Notes under the pieces: generated by a model | What the model was told of the DNA's origin: nothing | Database searches by the model: none | What the model saw: the letters and a program-made list of their open reading frames with translations, nothing else | Assembly (NCBI GenBank): GCA_011525695.1 | Contig: WYBX01000031.1 | Span: forward strand, 1-64,000 | Reading direction: 5' to 3' | Source: Verrucomicrobiia bacterium | GTDB taxonomy: Bacteria > Verrucomicrobiota > Verrucomicrobiia > Opitutales > Opitutaceae | Length of the DNA stretch: 64,000 nt | Translations under genes and position numbers: made by a program | Part shown: positions 52,825 to 61,206 of the stretch, piece by piece | How positions within the stretch are numbered: the first letter of the stretch is position 1 | Layout of the letters: every line of letters starts with the position of its first letter

Positions 52825-53943
52825 TCACGGAAAGTGGCTGCGGTCCAGTCCCGGGATCACGCGCAAGGCATTCTCGAAGTACACCTTCTTGAGCACGTCA
52901 TCCGGCAGCTCCAGCCCGTACATCCGCCAAAACGCGTGATACTTCTTATGATACGGAAAATACTCGTCGCCGCTCTCGAGCACCCGGAAGTAGGTGCCGT
53001 ATTCCGAAGGCACCCAGGAATCCTTGCCCATCAGGATCCGATCCTGGTATTTCAAAAAAAACTTCCGGGCGGTCTTCGGCTGGCGCGCCGGCTCGTAGAT
53101 GACCGCGCCGATTTCGGTCACCATGTTGGGCAGCTCATCCATCAGCTGGCCGAGAAACGCCAGGTCCTGTCCATACCAGCCGAGATGCGCATTGATGAAC
53201 GTCGTGCCGCGATGCTTGCGAAAGACCGCGTGCTGCTCGGCCATCAGCTCATCGAATGGCGGATAGCGATCGGCCGGCCGGGCCCGGCCCGGATACATCG
53301 TGAGCTCGAGCCACCGCTCGTTCTTCTCGTCCACCGGCAGGAAGAACGCCGGCGGTTCCGCGGTGTGGATGAGGACCGGGATCCCGAGCGCACCCGCCTT
53401 CTCCCACACCGGATCGAAGCGCGGATCGTTGGTGGGGATCCGTCGTCCCTGGCCATCGCGAAGCTCGAGCCCGAGGTTCTTGAAAATCTTTAGTCCGCGC
53501 GCTCCGCCCTCCTTTACATCCCGCTCCAGCTGGGTGGCGGCGCGTCGGCCCCACTCGGGATCGTCAATCCCCTGGAAATTGAGATTCGCGAAAGTCACGA
53601 ACCGGCCGGGCGCGACCCGCTCCATTAGAGCCACCTGCTCCTGGAGCGTTTTCCCGGAGCTACCGCTGAGATTCACCATGATGGCCATGTTCAGCGCGTC
53701 CATTTCCTCCACCACCTTCAGAAGCGTGGCCTCGGTATGACGTCGCTGATGGTTGTGAACATCGATGAAGGGAAATTTTGCCCGGGTAATCTCCCTCCCC
53801 GGCACCTTGAGCATGGATACGGGATCATAGGTCTCGAACGGCATCGGCGGCCGCGGGCCGGTGGGCGGACGCTGGGCAGCGAGGGGAAGTGACAGCAGCG
53901 TCAGGGCGAGGACGCAGAGGCGGGCCAACGGGAGGTGGGGCAT
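52825..53943 (-). CDS. Exported amidohydrolase-2-type TIM-barrel hydrolase
   Basis: 372 residues. Signal peptide 1-24 (ARLCVLALTLLSLPLAAQ). Metal site: FIDVHNHQRRH with the His-x-His, LIHTAEPPAF, FINAHLGWYG and MGKDSW with the last Asp. This is the amidohydrolase-2 (decarboxylase-like) family, which hydrolyses or decarboxylates cyclic and aromatic compounds. The substrate is unknown. The formylglycine-generating enzyme gene lies 44 nt upstream on the same strand, so the two may be one operon. Confidence 0.85.
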   Translation of the reverse strand: MPHLPLARLCVLALTLLSLPLAAQRPPTGPRPPMPFETYDPVSMLKVPGREITRAKFPFIDVHNHQRRHTEATLLKVVEEMDALNMAIMVNLSGSSGKTLQEQVALMERVAPGRFVTFANLNFQGIDDPEWGRRAATQLERDVKEGGARGLKIFKNLGLELRDGQGRRIPTNDPRFDPVWEKAGALGIPVLIHTAEPPAFFLPVDEKNERWLELTMYPGRARPADRYPPFDELMAEQHAVFRKHRGTTFINAHLGWYGQDLAFLGQLMDELPNMVTEIGAVIYEPARQPKTARKFFLKYQDRILMGKDSWVPSEYGTYFRVLESGDEYFPYHKKYHAFWRMYGLELPDDVLKKVYFENALRVIPGLDRSHFP

Positions 53944-53987
53944 GGCGGGGATCTTTTGGGTCTTCAGGCGGCGAGGGGTGATATCGG

Positions 53988-54956
53988 CTATGGTTGTGGG
54001 ACCGGTGGGACGTCGCGGACGCAGCGGAACCCCAGGTTGGTCGTGGCACTGTCGGGCGTGTTGCTGCTCCGGGCATCGGTCCTGTAGCGGTTGCAATAGC
54101 TCGCATGGCACAGGTAACTGCCGCCACGCATCACCCGGCGCTCGCCCGCGGCCGGCCCGGTGGGGGAATCCGCAGGGCTCTGGCGGTAGTAGTCGCTGGC
54201 AAACCAGTCCCAGCACCATTCCCAGACATTTCCGGTCATCTGGTACAATCCGTACCCGTTGGGCTTGTACGACTTTGCCGGGGCGGTCCCATAGTAACCG
54301 TCGGCCTCGGAATTCGTGGCCGGAAACCGTCCCTGCCAGACGTTCATCCGATGTTTGCCGGCGGGCTCGAGTTCGTCGCCCCAGGGGAACCGCTGCTGCA
54401 CCAGCCCGCCGCGAGCCGCGTACTCCCATTCGGCCTCCGTGGGCAGCCGTTTGCCGGCCCAGGTGGCATAAGCCTGCGCATCGTGCCACGAGACCTGCAC
54501 GACCGGATGCTTCCAGCGCTGCTTGATGGTCGAGCCGGGGCCTTCAGGGTGCCGCCAGTTCGCTCCCTCCAAACGGCACCACCATTCGCTGCCGGCGACC
54601 CAGTGCCGGACCAGCGACGCCTGCTGGGCGGCCGAGAGGTGACCACTGAAAACGAAGGACCAGCCGATTCGCTCGGCCTCGGTCCGGTAGCCGGTGGCAT
54701 TTACGAAATCGTTGAACTGCTCGTTGGTCACCGTGGTGGTGTCGATGAAGAACGACTCGAGAACCACCGGATGCACGGGGCCTTCGCCGTCCGCCGGGAA
54801 TCCATAATCGCCATTTGTGCCCATCAGGAATTCGCCACCGGGCAGGAGCTTCATGCCCTCGGTCGCGCCCTTGGTCACGCGACGGAATTCCGACATGCCT
54901 GCAGCGGTGGACGCGGCAGCAAGATGTCCGGGTGCGCAGCAGGAATGTCCGTTCAT
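53988..54956 (-). CDS. Formylglycine-generating enzyme (sulfatase activator)
   Basis: 322 residues. It oxidises the Cys in the C-x-P-x-R motif of sulfatases to formylglycine. Unlike many FGE-like paralogues it keeps the two copper-binding cysteines in GGSYLCHASYCNRYR (Cys283 and Cys288) and the following SSNTPDSATTNLGFRC. MTGNVWEWCWDWF near 240 and RLPTEAEWEYAARGG near 170 are the other family blocks. The N-terminus, with two cysteines and no signal peptide, suggests a cytoplasmic protein. Targets are likely the sulfatases encoded at 13098 and 57984, both of which carry the motif. Confidence 0.92.
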   Translation of the reverse strand: MNGHSCCAPGHLAAASTAAGMSEFRRVTKGATEGMKLLPGGEFLMGTNGDYGFPADGEGPVHPVVLESFFIDTTTVTNEQFNDFVNATGYRTEAERIGWSFVFSGHLSAAQQASLVRHWVAGSEWWCRLEGANWRHPEGPGSTIKQRWKHPVVQVSWHDAQAYATWAGKRLPTEAEWEYAARGGLVQQRFPWGDELEPAGKHRMNVWQGRFPATNSEADGYYGTAPAKSYKPNGYGLYQMTGNVWEWCWDWFASDYYRQSPADSPTGPAAGERRVMRGGSYLCHASYCNRYRTDARSSNTPDSATTNLGFRCVRDVPPVPQP

Positions 54957-55296
54957 GGGTGGGAAATCGGGTCAGGACCCGACTGCCCACTCCTGCGGGT
55001 TGCGACCGGTTGCCGCAATGATGAAAACAGGGCCAAGGACCAGGGACTAGCAGCCCGTCGGACTTGCAGTCGAGCGCAGCAAGCATTCATGCCATTTTTC
55101 CGGCAACTTGGCGGGCCTTGCTGACGGGCTGCTAGTTTCCGCGCGGGCGCGCGGGTTGGGGGAAGATGGTGCGGATGGTTTGTGAGTGGGCCGCGAGGCG
55201 CCCCCGGCATTTTCTACCCAATGGGCGCGGGTTTTCCGACCGATTGGAGGGTGTGCAATCGGCGCAGGTTGTAGGCCAGAAGACCATGGAGGGCCG
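54957..55296. other. Spacer containing a 91-bp inverted-repeat element
   Basis: No gene supported. The centre is the element at 55046-55136. The rest (55137-55296) has no evident structure or coding signal beyond short antisense frames. Confidence 0.45.
55046..55136. mobile_element. 91-bp MITE-like element with 14-bp terminal inverted repeats
   Basis: ACTAGCAGCCCGTC (55046-55059) and GACGGGCTGCTAGT (55123-55136) are perfect inverted repeats enclosing 63 bp with no coding capacity. No target duplication is obvious. The core TAGCAGCCCGTC recurs at 23335, next to the acyltransferase gene end. The size and ends fit a miniature inverted-repeat element, but a hairpin terminator-like function cannot be excluded. 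Confidence 0.5.
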
Positions 55297-55500
55297 CTAT
55301 TCGAATCGGGGCTCGAAGCCCTCTTCGCGCAGAGCTGCGTCAACTTCGCCCCGATCGGCACCGTCGTGCTCGACCAAAACGCAGTGGCTGCCGACATCGA
55401 TCGTGACGCTCTGCACATGGGGAACGGATTCCAGTGACTTCTCGAGATGCGGTGCGAGGTCCGGACGGACTTCGTCGAGTTTGATTCGATAGGTGGACAT
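55297..55500 (-). CDS. Small HMA-fold-like protein without the metal motif
   Basis: 67 residues, MSTYRIKLDEVRPDLAPHLE to ALREEGFEPRFE. The predicted beta-alpha-beta-beta-alpha-beta order, SLESVPHVQSVTIDVGSHCVL and VDAALREEGFEP, resembles the ferredoxin-like fold of heavy-metal-associated domains, but the usual CxxC is missing. It lies 24 nt after the PRC-barrel/BON gene on the same strand, so they are probably cotranscribed. Function unknown. Confidence 0.6.
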   Translation of the reverse strand: MSTYRIKLDEVRPDLAPHLEKSLESVPHVQSVTIDVGSHCVLVEHDGADRGEVDAALREEGFEPRFE

Positions 55501-55524
55501 GGGCAATAGGTCGGGTGCTGTTCC

Positions 55525-56700
55525 TCAACGATTCCCAATGATGATCTCGCTGTCCACGGTCGCGGCGGGGACTGCGCGCCGGGCGGCAGCTTCGAGCCGG
55601 CCCTTGATCGCCTGGTTCCGAACGCTGCCGCGGAGGATGACCTTTCCGTCCTCACTGGACACAAAGACATTCTCGACCGCGAGGTCGGGATCGTTCTGCA
55701 GTGCCTGCTCCACTGCCCGCACCGATGCCTCGGCGGGCGCGGCCGAACGACGGGCATCCTTCGCCGGCTGGGTCCGGCCGGTCGGTTCCAGCGCGTCATT
55801 GTCCGGGGCGTTGGCGGCACGGGGATCTGCCTCCTCGCCTACTTGGGCCAAACCATAATTGCTGGGCCGGGCGCGATCAAAATCCGCCCGCGTCAGGCTT
55901 GTGGAAATCGGATCCTGGCCGGGATATTCGAACTTCAGCTGGTTGAGCGGCACCAGGTACTTGGCCGCGGTGCCGGTGAAGCTGCCGTTGGCATCCAGGA
56001 GAGCGGCGGCCGTTCCGCGTTCGAGGTCGAGGATGATGTTCTCAATCTGCCCGACGGGCTGGCCCTCGGCCCGGACCGATTTGCCGCGGAGGGTGGTGGC
56101 TCGCACGAGCCCCGCGAACTGCGCTTCACGGTCGGCGGAAGCCCGTGATTCGCCAGCTGATGGCGCGCGGTTCCGATCGCCGAACGGCCGCAGCATTTGA
56201 TCGTGCTGGGCGGGGGAAATCTCGAACCGGTCGGCGACATAGACCTCATCACTGACCGGCGGGATTTGCAGCCAGCGCGCCTGCTGAATGTCTACCGCGA
56301 TCCGCCGATGGTCATCACTCACCTGCAGCGACTCGACTGGCACGAGCCGCAGGCTGTTGCCCATGCCCAGAACGCCGCCAGTCGAGACCACGGCGTAACG
56401 CACGCTGCCCGAGGAGGCCTGAACCAGGAAATCCTTGATCGTCCCGAGATCCGCGCCCTCGGTGTTCCAGAGCTGTTGTCCCGCGTACTGGCGAAGGCTG
56501 CGGTTTTCCGCATTGATGGAGGCGATGTGCACGCGCCGGGTGAGATCGGTGGACTCGGCGGAAGCGCTGCGCTCGCGGGACCGGTTGGCGTCTCGCGGGC
56601 TGCGGGCATCGTCCCGGCTGCTTTGGGCAACGACCGGTGTGGTGGCGGCCAGCCCGAGGGCCGCAAGCATGGCGAGGGTGGTGGAGAAGGGTGTATTCAT
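55525..56700 (-). CDS. Exported PRC-barrel and BON domain protein
   Basis: 391 residues. Signal peptide 1-26 (TTLAMLAALGLAATTPVVAQ). A first PRC-barrel-like domain starts near 70 (GQQLWNTEGADLGTIKDFLV) and a second near 195 (LRGKSVRAEGQPVGQIENII). The last 75 residues are a BON domain (VRAVEQALQNDPDLAVENVF and VILRGSVRNQAIKGRLEAAA), which usually binds phospholipid membranes. Between them is an Ala/Pro-rich linker. Such proteins are common in the envelope under osmotic stress. The start at 56700 is set by the signal peptide. Confidence 0.85.
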   Translation of the reverse strand: MNTPFSTTLAMLAALGLAATTPVVAQSSRDDARSPRDANRSRERSASAESTDLTRRVHIASINAENRSLRQYAGQQLWNTEGADLGTIKDFLVQASSGSVRYAVVSTGGVLGMGNSLRLVPVESLQVSDDHRRIAVDIQQARWLQIPPVSDEVYVADRFEISPAQHDQMLRPFGDRNRAPSAGESRASADREAQFAGLVRATTLRGKSVRAEGQPVGQIENIILDLERGTAAALLDANGSFTGTAAKYLVPLNQLKFEYPGQDPISTSLTRADFDRARPSNYGLAQVGEEADPRAANAPDNDALEPTGRTQPAKDARRSAAPAEASVRAVEQALQNDPDLAVENVFVSSEDGKVILRGSVRNQAIKGRLEAAARRAVPAATVDSEIIIGNR

Positions 56701-57215
56701 AGGATTGAGGGCGCGGTGCCGGCCCCCGGCTGCCTGACGGGGCAACGGCCGTGCGATTTCCGACATTGTCAACGCGCTGTGTCCGAGGTGCCCATCCGCC
56801 GAGCGGTTTTTGACTCCTTCCCAATGAGGAGCGATTGCCGCTGAGCAGAATTCAACGGATAGTGTCGCGGGATTCGACGAGTCGGCTCACCTTAACCGAT
56901 GGGGTTCAGGCGGCTCGCATCGCGTTGTGGGGCCCGAAGGAGAATTCCGGCACGGGGATCCTGAATTTTACCGATGAGGACAAAAAGCATCCGAGGGGTG
57001 CGATTGATTGCCGGCGAGAACCGTCTCGACTGGAATCATATCTATGGCCTGGTGACCCGATGCCGGGCGATGCTGGCACGGTGAGCTTTACGGCAGGTTT
57101 CTGATCGGCCAGCGTTCAGCCGATGCCACGGCCAAGTGCTCCCGTCCGCTCCCAGTGCGCACCGTGCTCCGCCGGTTGCGCGGTGGCGGCGGAAAGCGTG
57201 CATCCACCGCGGTTC
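56701..57215. other. Spacer between divergent genes
   Basis: 515 bp with no supportable gene. Short frames exist but lack family features. I looked for a riboswitch before the membrane protein at 57216 because its topology resembles a vitamin-transport S component, and found no B12-box or other familiar core. No strong inverted repeat seen. Confidence 0.4.
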
Positions 57216-57743
57216 ATGACCGTATCGATCGCGACCGAGATCGGGATCCTGCTGGCGCTCTCGATCCTGTTTCCCTTCATGATCCACGTGCTGCCGGTGC
57301 CGGATGACGCGCGGCTGGGACCGCGGCTTCTGCCCATGTTCTACGCGCCGCTCCTGGCCGCGCTCCTGGGCCGGACGCGATCCGCGGTGACGGTGGCAAT
57401 CGTGTCGCCATGGCTCAACTGGGCGGTGACATCGCATCCCATCCCCCCGGTAGGCCTCGTGATGACAGTTCAGCTGCTGGTCTTCGTGGCTGTCGTGCGG
57501 GGAATGATGATACGGATGGGGCCGAGGTGGTTTTTGGCGGGGCCTGCCTATCTGGCCGCGGTTGCGGGCGCCGCGATGGTCGTGGCCGTTTTCCCCGCGC
57601 TCAATGGCGGCCGTCCCGTGTGGGCGTGGATGGCGCAGGGAGTGACGACGGCATTGCCCGGGATTGGCGTGCTGTTGCTGATCAACACGCTGGTGATTCG
57701 GAATTATCCGACGGGCTCCGGTGGCGGCCCGGCCGCGGCGTAG
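57216..57743 (+). CDS. Integral membrane protein, possible transporter S-component-like
   Basis: 175 residues with five or six hydrophobic helices (EIGILLALSILFPFMIHVL, FYAPLLAALLGRTRSAVTVAI, MTVQLLVFVAVVRGMMI, WFLAGPAYLAAVAGAAMVVAVF, ITTALPGIGVLLLINTLV). No signature confirms a family. Size and helix number resemble ECF transporter substrate-binding subunits, but the neighbouring genes do not encode the energising parts. Start chosen at 57216 as the first ATG before helix 1. Confidence 0.65.
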   Translation: MTVSIATEIGILLALSILFPFMIHVLPVPDDARLGPRLLPMFYAPLLAALLGRTRSAVTVAIVSPWLNWAVTSHPIPPVGLVMTVQLLVFVAVVRGMMIRMGPRWFLAGPAYLAAVAGAAMVVAVFPALNGGRPVWAWMAQGVTTALPGIGVLLLINTLVIRNYPTGSGGGPAAA

Positions 57744-57750
57744 GCTGAAT

Positions 57751-57928
57751 CAGAATCGGATTCATGGAGGGCCGTGCTCCGTCACGGCCATGAAGACCGA
57801 TCCGTTGCGCAGAATGAAATTTCGATCGGTTTTATGGACGACACGGAGGTCGTCCCTCCAGGAATCAGGTTTCGAATCTTAGAATCAGAATTGGATTCAT
57901 GGAGGGCCGTGCTCCGTCACGGCCATGA
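57751..57928. repeat. Three hairpin repeats with variable arms (family TGGAGG...CTCCGT)
   Basis: Copies 1 (57751-57793) and 2 (57886-57928) are 43 nt and differ at one position; each has arms GGCCGTG/CACGGCC around CTCCGT. Copy 3 is inverted (57836-57867): arms GGACGAC/GTCGTCC around the same loop (read on the minus strand). A fourth relative is at 62591-62634. Stem sequence changes while pairing stays intact. Confidence 0.75.
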
Positions 57929-57983
57929 CCTATTCCGAAACGATTTTTTAGTTCAGGGCAGGGTGAATGCCGCTGTGACCGGT

Positions 57984-59558
57984 TCACCGCCCCGCGCGGT
58001 GCCGGATTTCGTCGAGCCGGGCGGCGAGCTTGCGGAGAATCTCGGGATGCGCGGAGGCCAGGTTGCGGGTTTCGCCGGGATCGGTCGCCAGATTGTACAG
58101 TTGCGGCTCGGGATTGCGTGCCTGCGCGAACCGGGTGTCGCGGGGATCCGCGCCGCGGCCGATCCCGGTGGCGGTGTCCGCATTGGCGGGGATGTATTTC
58201 CAGTCGCCCTCCCGCAATGCGAGGACGTTGCCGATGCCATGCTGCACGACATGGTCGCGGATTGGCGCCGCTGTCTGCCCGAGCAGGACAGGCAGCAGGT
58301 TGATGCTGTCCGAACTGGCGCCAGCCGGCAGCGGCTGCTCCAGGAGTGCCGCGGTGGTGGCGAGGACGTCGACGAGGCTGAACATCTGTTCCGTCGTGCC
58401 GACCGGCACGTGACCCGGCCAGCGCGCGATCAGCGGGACGCGGGTGCCCCCTTCGTACCGCAAGTATTTCCAGCCGCGCAACGGACCGGCGGGCCGGTGC
58501 CCGCCAACCGCGTCGGTGGCCCCGTCGTAATAGCCGTCGAATAGCACCGGGCCATTGTCGCTCGTGAAGAGAACCAAGGTGTTGTCGATCAGGCCGTGGC
58601 GGTCGAGCGCGTCGAGGATTTCGCCGACAGTCCAGTCAATCTGGACGATCGCATCGCCACGGATCCCGGACGAACTCTTGCCGCGGAATCGGGGATGAGG
58701 TGCGCGCGGCACGTGCGGATCGTGGGTGCCGAAATGGAGAAAGAAGGGCCGCTGGGCGTTTTCCTCGATGAAGCGGACGGCGCGACGCGTGAGGACGTCG
58801 GCGATGTCCTCATCGACCCAGCGCGCGGCATTCCCGCCGCTCATGTGTCCGATCCGGCTGATGCCATTGATGATCGTGTCGGCGTGCTGCCGGTCGGCCC
58901 CGTATTTGAGCAACTCGGGATGTTCGTGACCCACGGGATCGGATCCGATCCGCTTCAAATAACTGACTTGGATGGGATCGGCCGGATCGAGGCCGTGGAC
59001 GCGATGATCGTGAATGAAGACGCATGGGACCCGGTCGACGGTGGCCGGGATGAAGAAGGCAGTGTCGAAGCCGATTTCGAGGGGACCGGGGCGGATCTCG
59101 CCATTGAAATCCACGGCGGTCTTCCCATCGCCCAGCCCCAGGTGCCATTTGCCGAGCAAACCGGTGGCGTAGCCAGCCTGCCGGAGCAATACCGGCAGCG
59201 TGAGCGTTCCCGGCGGGATGGCCAGGGGGGCATCGCCATCGAGAATCGAGGTCTGCGCAGGTGGCTGTCGCCAGGCGTACTCGCCGGTCAGCATGGAGTA
59301 GCGCGACGGTGTGCAGGTCGAAGACGGGGCGTAGGCTTGGTTGAACCGCAGCCCCTGGGCCGCGAGCCGGTCGATTCGCGGCGTCGGCGCACCCGTCCCG
59401 CCGTAGACGCCGACATCACCGTATCCAAGATCATCCGTGATGATCAGGACGATATTGGGCCGATTGGCCGGGCGGGTGGCGGTCGAGGTGGATGCAGCGG
59501 CCAGCAGCGGTACGAGGGTCGTGCAGAGCAGGAGGGAAAGGGCGTGACAGCGAGGCAT
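57984..59558 (-). CDS. Exported arylsulfatase
   Basis: 524 residues. Signal peptide 1-22 (ALSLLLCTTLVPLLAAAS). NIVLIITDDLGYGDVG gives the metal aspartates, and STCTPSRYSMLTG carries the activating Cys82 in C-T-P-S-R. LGKWHLGLGDG and FTSDNGPVLFDG follow in the usual order. It removes sulfate esters in the periplasm or outside. This is a conventional exported sulfatase, in contrast to the one at 13098. It is not next to the main locus, and its promoter region is shared with nothing obvious. Confidence 0.92.
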   Translation of the reverse strand: MPRCHALSLLLCTTLVPLLAAASTSTATRPANRPNIVLIITDDLGYGDVGVYGGTGAPTPRIDRLAAQGLRFNQAYAPSSTCTPSRYSMLTGEYAWRQPPAQTSILDGDAPLAIPPGTLTLPVLLRQAGYATGLLGKWHLGLGDGKTAVDFNGEIRPGPLEIGFDTAFFIPATVDRVPCVFIHDHRVHGLDPADPIQVSYLKRIGSDPVGHEHPELLKYGADRQHADTIINGISRIGHMSGGNAARWVDEDIADVLTRRAVRFIEENAQRPFFLHFGTHDPHVPRAPHPRFRGKSSSGIRGDAIVQIDWTVGEILDALDRHGLIDNTLVLFTSDNGPVLFDGYYDGATDAVGGHRPAGPLRGWKYLRYEGGTRVPLIARWPGHVPVGTTEQMFSLVDVLATTAALLEQPLPAGASSDSINLLPVLLGQTAAPIRDHVVQHGIGNVLALREGDWKYIPANADTATGIGRGADPRDTRFAQARNPEPQLYNLATDPGETRNLASAHPEILRKLAARLDEIRHRAGR

Positions 59559-59680
59559 GGTCGTCAGGCGTGCAGTATCGAATCAGCGTTCCGGCTTGCG
59601 ACGATTTTCTGCCCTTGGAGTTTTGATGGGCGGCGAGGTTGCGGAGTGAATCAACCGGCGAGGAGGGGGCCTCGCTGGTA

Positions 59681-59735
59681 GGGCAGGTCTATTTGACCTG
59701 CCCAGGGTCAGGTCGGAGACCTGACCTGCTGCCAC
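59681..59735. terminator. Tandem hairpins downstream of lpd
   Basis: GGGCAGGTC/GACCTGCCC (59681-59689 with 59695-59703, loop TATTT) and GGTCAGGTC/GACCTGACC (59706-59714 with 59718-59726, loop GGA) are two perfect 9-bp stems side by side. A third, smaller pairing GCTGCC/GGCAGC follows. They lie just after the lpd stop (59767) in the direction of transcription, so they may terminate the suc operon. The related arm sequences suggest a repeat. Confidence 0.5.
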
Positions 59736-59766
59736 GGCCGGCGGCAGCGAATGCGTGGGACGTAGC

Positions 59767-61173
59767 TTAGAGCGCGTGGATCGCGCGCTTGCTCACGGCG
59801 AGACCGGCCTCCTTCACCGCCTCGCTCATGGTGGGATGGGCGTGAATCGTCCGCGCGAGATCCTCGGTGCTCCCGCCGTACTCCATGTGGGTGGCCACTT
59901 CGCTGATCAGTTCGCCCGCATTGTGGCCGAGAATCTGCGCGCCGAGGATCCGGTCGGATTTTGCATCCGCGATGATCTTGGCGAATCCATCGGTGGTGCC
60001 CGCGGCGAGGGCGCGACCATTCGCGGCAAAGTTGAACTTGCCGATGCTGACAGAGATTCCCTGCGCCTTGGCGCCGTCCTCGCCGATTCCGACCGAGGCG
60101 ACCTCCGGGCTTGTATAGACGATGGCGGGGACCAGGTCCCAGTTGATGTGGCCTGCCTTGCCCGCAATCCATTCGGCCACGGCCACTCCGTCCTCCTCCG
60201 CCTTGTGGGCGAGCATCGGGCCGGCCACGACATCACCGATGGCCCACACGCCCGGCACATTCGTCCGCAAATGATCGTCGACCATCACGCGTCTTTTCTC
60301 ATCGAGCTTTACGCCGGCCTGCTCGAGCCGGAGCCCTTCGGTGAATGGCCGGCGGCCGACGGCCACGAGCACCTTGTCGGCGGGAAATTCGAGTTTTCGG
60401 CCCTCGCGTTCGGCGGTGAGGACGCCGCGGGCGAACCCTGTGACCTTGGCGCCCGTCTCGATTTTCAGTCCCTGCTTCTGGAGCATCCGGGTGAAATGGC
60501 GCACGACGTCGTCATCATAGCCGGCGACGATCTTGGGCAGGAACTCGACTACCGTCACGTCGCTACCGAGCCGGGACCAGACGGAGCCGAGTTCCAGTCC
60601 GATGGCGCCGCCGCCGACCACCACGAGCCGCGGCGGAATCGAATCGAACCCGATGGCGTGGTCGCTCGACACGACGCTCTTCCCGTCGAATTTCAGGAAC
60701 GGGAGTTCCACCGGCGCGGAGCCGGTGGCGATGACAATGTTGGGGGCAGAAAGTGTCGCGCCGGCGCTTTCGGAACCCGCCCCCGGCGGGCGCGGAGCCA
60801 CCCGGATCGAGAAGGGCGAGGTGAATTCGGCGGTGCCGCTAATGACCGTGATCCGGCGGGCCTTGGCGAGTTGGGCGACGCCGCCGACCAGCTTGTGCAC
60901 GACGTCGTCCTTCCGCTTCATCAAGGCGGCGAAGTCGAGTTCGATGGTGCCGAGCTTGATGCCGTGATCCCGCGCGTGGAGCTTTGCCCAGACGAGATGC
61001 TCCGTGGAGTGGAGCAGCGCCTTGCTGGGGATGCAACCGACGTTGAGGCAGGTGCCGCCGAGGGTGGCACGTTTCTCGACGACGGCGACGTTCAGGCCCA
61101 GCTGGGCCGCCCGAAACGCGCAGACGTATCCGCCCGGGCCGCCGCCAATGACGATGAGATCGAAGGTATCCAT
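59767..61173 (-). CDS. lpd: Dihydrolipoyl dehydrogenase (E3)
   Basis: 468 residues, full length. FAD/NAD flavoprotein that reoxidises the lipoyl arm of the 2-oxoglutarate dehydrogenase complex. FDLIVIGGGPGGYVCAFRAA binds FAD; the redox disulfide is GGTCLNVGCIPSK (Cys42, Cys47). VVVGGGAIGLELGSVW binds NAD. The terminal HAHPTMSEAVKEA has the catalytic His-Glu pair. Last gene of the suc operon; the sucB-lpd spacer of 33 bp is mostly 7-nt repeats. Confidence 0.96.
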   Translation of the reverse strand: MDTFDLIVIGGGPGGYVCAFRAAQLGLNVAVVEKRATLGGTCLNVGCIPSKALLHSTEHLVWAKLHARDHGIKLGTIELDFAALMKRKDDVVHKLVGGVAQLAKARRITVISGTAEFTSPFSIRVAPRPPGAGSESAGATLSAPNIVIATGSAPVELPFLKFDGKSVVSSDHAIGFDSIPPRLVVVGGGAIGLELGSVWSRLGSDVTVVEFLPKIVAGYDDDVVRHFTRMLQKQGLKIETGAKVTGFARGVLTAEREGRKLEFPADKVLVAVGRRPFTEGLRLEQAGVKLDEKRRVMVDDHLRTNVPGVWAIGDVVAGPMLAHKAEEDGVAVAEWIAGKAGHINWDLVPAIVYTSPEVASVGIGEDGAKAQGISVSIGKFNFAANGRALAAGTTDGFAKIIADAKSDRILGAQILGHNAGELISEVATHMEYGGSTEDLARTIHAHPTMSEAVKEAGLAVSKRAIHAL

Positions 61174-61180
61174 GGGATGC

Positions 61181-61201
61181 TCGCTACTCACTACCCGCTA
61201 C
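61181..61201. repeat. Three 7-nt repeats in the sucB-lpd spacer
   Basis: TCGCTAC, TCACTAC and CCGCTAC at 61181-61201, that is GTAGCGG, GTAGTGA and GTAGCGA on the transcribed strand, 7 nt before the lpd ATG. They take up 21 of the 33 spacer bases, leaving no clear ribosome-binding site. Confidence 0.65.
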
Positions 61202-61206
61202 TGTCT

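Noticed and set aside
56701..57215. Possible cobalamin or other vitamin riboswitch before the membrane protein
   Set aside because: No B12-box or other riboswitch core could be found in the spacer.
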